A DNA stretch of 32,730 nucleotides, taken from the NCBI GenBank assembly GCA_029977785.1, contig JAPOKG010000009.1, positions 1 to 32,730 on the forward strand, written 5' to 3'. Position numbers and translations under genes: made by a program. The notes beneath the pieces were generated by a model. The model was not told the DNA's origin and did not search any database. It saw only the letters and a program-made list of their open reading frames with translations. Origin of the DNA: Actinomycetota bacterium. Its GTDB lineage: Bacteria; Actinomycetota; Actinomycetes; Nanopelagicales; Nanopelagicaceae. This document shows positions 28,497 to 32,730 of the stretch, in pieces (the first letter of the stretch is position 1; every line of letters begins with the position of its first letter).

Positions 28497-29776
28497 TAGC
28501 TCACCGCCCCAGTAAAGAGAGTTGATTTAACAGGATCGAATGGGCAAGCACCGTTTGTGAGGTGAGCGATGTATTCGTCTCGGAAATACTTAATGGATGA
28601 AGTAATTGGGCTAGTTGCACCATCACCAAGCGCGCAGAATGAGCGACCCATGATGTTGTCGCAGAGATCAAGCAACTTCTCAAGATCTGCCTCAGTACCA
28701 GTTCCATTTTCTAGATCACGAAGGATCTGTACCAACCACCAGGTTCCTTCACGGCACGGTGTGCACTTTCCGCAAGATTCATGCTTGTAGAACTCAGTCC
28801 AGCGCAGTACTGCGCGAACAACGCAAGTTGTTTCATCGAAGATTTGTAGCGCTTTGGTACCAAGCATTGAGCCGGCGGCAGAAACACCCTCGTAATCAAG
28901 TGGAATATCAAGGTGCGCATCGGTAAAGAGAGGAGTTGAAGATCCACCAGGAGTCCAGAACTTGAGCTTATGACCAGTACGAACTCCACCTGCGAGTTCA
29001 AGGATTTCGCGCAAAGTAATTCCAAGGGGCGCTTCAAATTGTCCCGGGTTGTTTACATGTCCTGACAGCGAATAAAGAGTTGCACCCTTTGATTTTTCAG
29101 TACCCATTGATTGGTACCACTCTGCACCATTTGCAATGATTGCTGGAACAGATGCAATTGATTCGACGTTATTAACGACAGTTGGGCGCGCATACAGACC
29201 TGCGATAGCTGGGAATGGTGGGCGAAGACGAGGCTGACCGCGGAATCCTTCGAGTGAATCAAGGAGCGCAGTTTCTTCACCGCAGATATATGCACCTGCA
29301 CCAATGTGCAAAGTGACATCAATTCCATTCCCAAGGTGACCGGCCTTATATGCATCAGCGATAGCTGCATTAACACGGCGAACAACGTGGGTTACTTCGC
29401 CGCGGATATAAATAAATGCACGCTTGGCACGAATTGCATGGCAGGCGATTATGCAACCTTCAATTAACACGTGTGGGTTTGCCATCAAAAGTGGTGTGTC
29501 TTTACATGTTCCGGGTTCTGATTCATCAGCGTTAACAACAAGATAGTGATCTTTATCGTCGCCTTGCGGGATAAAGCCCCACTTCATTCCTGTTGGGAAG
29601 CCTGCTCCACCACGACCACGTAGACCAGAATCTTTCACCATCTGAATTACTGCATCAGGATCCATGGCGAGTGCTTTCTTAGAAGCGCCATAACCACCAT
29701 GGCGTGTGTATGCCTCGATAGTGAATGAATCTTTTTCGTCCCAGTGTGCAGAAAGGACAGGAGTTAACTTTGACAT
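28496..29776 (-). CDS. nuoF: NADH-quinone oxidoreductase subunit F
   Basis: 426 aa; GLRGRGGAGFPTGMKWGF, VNADESEPGTCKD, GAGAYICGEETALLDSLEG, ESCGKCTPCREGTWW. Confidence 0.97.
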   Translation of the reverse strand: MSKLTPVLSAHWDEKDSFTIEAYTRHGGYGASKKALAMDPDAVIQMVKDSGLRGRGGAGFPTGMKWGFIPQGDDKDHYLVVNADESEPGTCKDTPLLMANPHVLIEGCIIACHAIRAKRAFIYIRGEVTHVVRRVNAAIADAYKAGHLGNGIDVTLHIGAGAYICGEETALLDSLEGFRGQPRLRPPFPAIAGLYARPTVVNNVESIASVPAIIANGAEWYQSMGTEKSKGATLYSLSGHVNNPGQFEAPLGITLREILELAGGVRTGHKLKFWTPGGSSTPLFTDAHLDIPLDYEGVSAAGSMLGTKALQIFDETTCVVRAVLRWTEFYKHESCGKCTPCREGTWWLVQILRDLENGTGTEADLEKLLDLCDNIMGRSFCALGDGATSPITSSIKYFRDEYIAHLTNGACPFDPVKSTLFTGAVS

Positions 29777-30393
29777 TACTTACCTTCCTTTGAGAGCTTC
29801 AGACCAAGCAGGGTTGGCTCACCGGCTTGCACGCCTTCGCGCGCAAGTCCGTCATCGAGGCCGGCGAGAACGGCAGAGGCTTCTTTATATGTAACAAGTC
29901 GGCTTGGTCCACGTGTTGGAGCTGGTGGATTTCCTGCACGCGCACCATCAACCAGCGCCTTGGCAGATTCAACTGTCTGGTTATCGTAGAACTCCCAGTT
30001 AGCCATCACTACAGGTGCGTAATCGCAGGCTGCATTACATTCAATATGTTCAAGCGAAACCTTGCCATCGGCTGTAACGCCATCATTTTCAATGCCGAGA
30101 TGGTCTTTAAGTGATGCGAAGATGGCATCTCCGCCCATAACTGCACATAAAGTATTTGTGCAAACACCTACGTGGTACTCGCCCACTGGCTTGCGCTTGT
30201 ATTGAGTATAGAAAGTTGCGACTGCAGAAACTTCAGCAGTTTCGATCTCTAGAAGTTCTGAGATTGTTTCGATTCCTTCATTAGTGACATAGCCAGATAC
30301 TGACTGCACGTAATGAAGCAGAGGCATGATGGCAGAGCGGCTACGTGGGTAGCGCTTAATAATTGTCTGCATTAGTTCGCGATCGAGAGCCAT
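29776..30393 (-). CDS. nuoE: NADH-quinone oxidoreductase subunit E
   Basis: 205 aa; VATFYTQYKRKPVGEYHVGVCTNTLCAV, ECNAACDYAPVVMAN 2Fe-2S ligands. Confidence 0.96.
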   Translation of the reverse strand: MALDRELMQTIIKRYPRSRSAIMPLLHYVQSVSGYVTNEGIETISELLEIETAEVSAVATFYTQYKRKPVGEYHVGVCTNTLCAVMGGDAIFASLKDHLGIENDGVTADGKVSLEHIECNAACDYAPVVMANWEFYDNQTVESAKALVDGARAGNPPAPTRGPSRLVTYKEASAVLAGLDDGLAREGVQAGEPTLLGLKLSKEGK

Positions 30394-31730
30394 TAGCGGT
30401 CCACTCCTCCCATAACAGGATCGATAGATGCAACAGCGCCGACGATGTCAGCCACCATTCCACCTTCGCTCATAGCTGAAATTGATTGCAAGTTATTAAA
30501 GGATGGTTCGCGGAAGTGAACTCGATATGGACGAGTGCCACCGTCTGAGACAACGTGCGCTGCCAGTTCTCCGCGTGGAGATTCAACTGCTGCATATGCC
30601 TGGCCTGCTGGAACGCGGAAGCCTTCTGTTACCAGCTTAAAGTGGTGAATCAAAGATTCCATAGATGTACCCATGATTTCGCGGATGTGATCCAGCGAGT
30701 TTCCAAGTCCATCTGCTCCAAGTGCTAACTGCGCCGGCCATGCAATCTTCTTATCGGCAACCATCACTGGCTGACCTTCAAGTTTGTCGAGCTTATCGAT
30801 AGCTTGTTCGATGATGCGAAGAGACTGTTCAAGTTCATTCATGCGACATAAGAAGCGGCCGTAAACATCTGCAGTATCGGCTGTGACAACATCAAATTCA
30901 TAGTTCTCGTATCCGCAGTAAGGCTGCATCTTGCGTAAGTCCCATGGAAGACCAGTAGAACGTAGAACTGGCCCAGTAATTCCAAGAGTTGTGCAGCCTG
31001 CGAGGTCGAGATAACCAATTCCTTCAGTGCGCTTCATCCAAATTGTGTTACCGATAAGAAGCGTTGCATTATCTTTAAAGTTCTTGCGCAGAGTCTTGAC
31101 CAATTCACGGAGCTTGATATTCATGCCCGCAGGAAGATCTTGTGAAACTCCACCTGGGCGCACATATGCCATATTCATGCGAAGGCCAGTAATTTCTTCG
31201 AAGGCATCGAGTACTGCTTCGCGTTCGCGGAAGGCAAAGAACATTGGCCCCATCGCGCCAAGTTCAAGAGCTCCGGTGCCGAGAGCAACCATGTGAGATG
31301 AGATGCGGTTGAGCTCCATCATCAAGACGCGAATTACAGATGCGCGCTCTGGAATATCGTTGGTAATTCCAAGTAACTTTTCAACAGCAAGACAGTATGC
31401 AGTCTCATTAAAGATTGGTGACAAGTAATCCATACGGGTTGCAAAGGTGACCGCTTGAGTCCAATTGCGGAACTCGATGTTCTTCTCGATGCCTGTGTGG
31501 AGATAACCAATACCTGTGCGTACTTCAGTAACGGTTTCGCCCTCAAGTTCGAGAACTAAACGCAATACTCCGTGAGTAGATGGGTGCTGTGGACCCATGT
31601 TGACGATGATGCGCTCTTCTTTAGATTCGCCAATTTCAGAGACGAGTGAATCCCAATCGCCACCAGTAACAGAGAAGACTGTGCCTTCAGTAGTTTCGCG
31701 TGAAGATGCGTATGGATCAAAGGTAGTCAT
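30393..31730 (-). CDS. nuoD: NADH-quinone oxidoreductase subunit D
   Basis: 445 aa; [58 protein letters not shown]. Confidence 0.97.
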   Translation of the reverse strand: MTTFDPYASSRETTEGTVFSVTGGDWDSLVSEIGESKEERIIVNMGPQHPSTHGVLRLVLELEGETVTEVRTGIGYLHTGIEKNIEFRNWTQAVTFATRMDYLSPIFNETAYCLAVEKLLGITNDIPERASVIRVLMMELNRISSHMVALGTGALELGAMGPMFFAFREREAVLDAFEEITGLRMNMAYVRPGGVSQDLPAGMNIKLRELVKTLRKNFKDNATLLIGNTIWMKRTEGIGYLDLAGCTTLGITGPVLRSTGLPWDLRKMQPYCGYENYEFDVVTADTADVYGRFLCRMNELEQSLRIIEQAIDKLDKLEGQPVMVADKKIAWPAQLALGADGLGNSLDHIREIMGTSMESLIHHFKLVTEGFRVPAGQAYAAVESPRGELAAHVVSDGGTRPYRVHFREPSFNNLQSISAMSEGGMVADIVGAVASIDPVMGGVDR

Positions 31731-32362
31731 CGATAGCTCCTGCGATTAGAAGGTGCAGGTGTTGTTGCGCCCTTGTATTCAACTGCGATTCCACCGAGTG
31801 GGTAATCCTTACGTTGTGGATGTCCATCCCAGTCATCTGGCATCAAGATGCGAGTAAGGCCTGGGTGGCCATCAAAGATAATTCCAAACATGTCGAATAC
31901 TTCGCGCTCGTGCCAGTTATTTCCGGCCCAGACTTCAACAACAGATGGAATATGTGGATCCAGTTCTGAAGTTGCAACCTCAAGTCGGATGCGCTGATTC
32001 TTGGTCATGGAAAGAAGTGGGTAGAGCGCAACGAGTTCAGCGCCAGTGCGTTCTGGGTAGTGGACGCCAGAGACTCCCATGCACATTTCAAAACGCAACT
32101 TATCTCGCAAGATAAATGCGACTTCAACAAGTCGCTCTTTCTTTACATGAAGTGTGAGTTCTCCGCGATCAACAACAACGCGTGTGATGGCATCTGAAAA
32201 ATCTGGATACGCGCGCTCGAGATCATCGGCAACTTCATCGAAGTAGCTGCCGTATGGGCGTTCGGTTGATCCAAAGGAGACCGCTTGGCGAACCAGGCCG
32301 CCATAACCTGAGGTATCTCCGGTCCCTGCAGCGCCGAACATACCGCTCTGATCTTGAGTCAT
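31727..32362 (-). CDS. nuoC: NADH-quinone oxidoreductase subunit C
   Basis: 211 aa; [49 protein letters not shown]. Confidence 0.97.
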   Translation of the reverse strand: MTQDQSGMFGAAGTGDTSGYGGLVRQAVSFGSTERPYGSYFDEVADDLERAYPDFSDAITRVVVDRGELTLHVKKERLVEVAFILRDKLRFEMCMGVSGVHYPERTGAELVALYPLLSMTKNQRIRLEVATSELDPHIPSVVEVWAGNNWHEREVFDMFGIIFDGHPGLTRILMPDDWDGHPQRKDYPLGGIAVEYKGATTPAPSNRRSYR

Positions 32363-32730
32363 TTACGCCAGCAACCCCTTCTTTTCAAAGTTGCCTAATT
32401 GATGGGTAGGTAGCGCGTTTAACGCTGCAAGTTCTACTTCTTTAATGATCGCTTCGCGATTTGGACCGAGCTTGGTATCGCTAATAAGTGCGTGGAGCTT
32501 GATGATTGCATCCATCAACTGTTCTGGGCGTGGTGGGCAACCAGGAAGATAGATATCGACCGGCACAATGTGGTCAACGCCTTGCACGATTGCGTAGTTG
32601 TTAAACATTCCGCCAGATGATGCACATGCACCCATTGCGATAACCCACTTTGGCGCTGCCATTTGATCATAAATCTGGCGAAGCACTGGAGCCATCTTGT
32701 TTGAAACGCGACCGGCAACGATCATTAAAT
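32363..32730 (-). CDS. nuoB: NADH-quinone oxidoreductase subunit B, C-terminal part (truncated by window edge)
   Basis: (D)[69 protein letters not shown]; reading frame continues past the ORF-track Met to the window edge. Confidence 0.96.
   Translation of the reverse strand, partial: LMIVAGRVSNKMAPVLRQIYDQMAAPKWVIAMGACASSGGMFNNYAIVQGVDHIVPVDIYLPGCPPRPEQLMDAIIKLHALISDTKLGPNREAIIKEVELAALNALPTHQLGNFEKKGLLA

Noticed and set aside
1-32730. CRISPR array, transposon/IS, prophage or defence island
   Set aside because: No spaced direct-repeat array, transposase, integrase, phage structural or defence-type protein seen on either strand; all long conserved ORFs are metabolic, transport or respiratory.

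Overview
This 32.7 kb window looks like part of an actinobacterial chromosome; a streamlined, planktonic acI/Nanopelagicales-like lineage is my guess from gene content and compactness and was not tested. It holds four blocks. (1) ~1-7.25 kb: a divergent, non-phosphorylative deoxy-sugar/pentose catabolic cluster of the L-fucose type: fuconate dehydratase, SDR and MsrB on -, and aldo/keto reductase, mutarotase, KdaD-like FAH-fold protein, 2-hydroxyacid dehydrogenase and fuconolactonase-like amidohydrolase on +. It is flanked by a Tat-type solute-binding protein (truncated at the left edge) and, at 7.4-11.0 kb, a complete RbsB/RbsA/RbsC-type sugar ABC transporter. (2) 11.1-13.6 kb: a polar amino-acid ABC transporter on -, followed in coordinate order by a tRNA-Tyr(GUA) with encoded CCA. 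(3) 13.85-17.3 kb: an SDR + FMN-dependent alpha-hydroxyacid (lactate) dehydrogenase pair, yajQ, and a rarD-like transporter broken by an apparent single frameshift. (4) 17.3-32.7 kb: a polyprenyl diphosphate synthase plus nuoN to nuoB (nuoB truncated at the right edge), packed with junctions of only -4 to +2 nt. The observations most worth following are: the catabolic cluster, whose FAH-fold enzyme looks like 2-keto-3-deoxy-D-arabinonate dehydratase rather than the expected diketo-deoxyfuconate hydrolase; a 19-bp GNRA-capped hairpin between the sugar-binding protein and ATPase genes; several perfect palindromes or inverted repeats in promoter regions; the rarD frameshift; and the gapless 14-gene Complex I/prenyl synthase array. 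I saw no CRISPR array, transposase, phage or defence gene.
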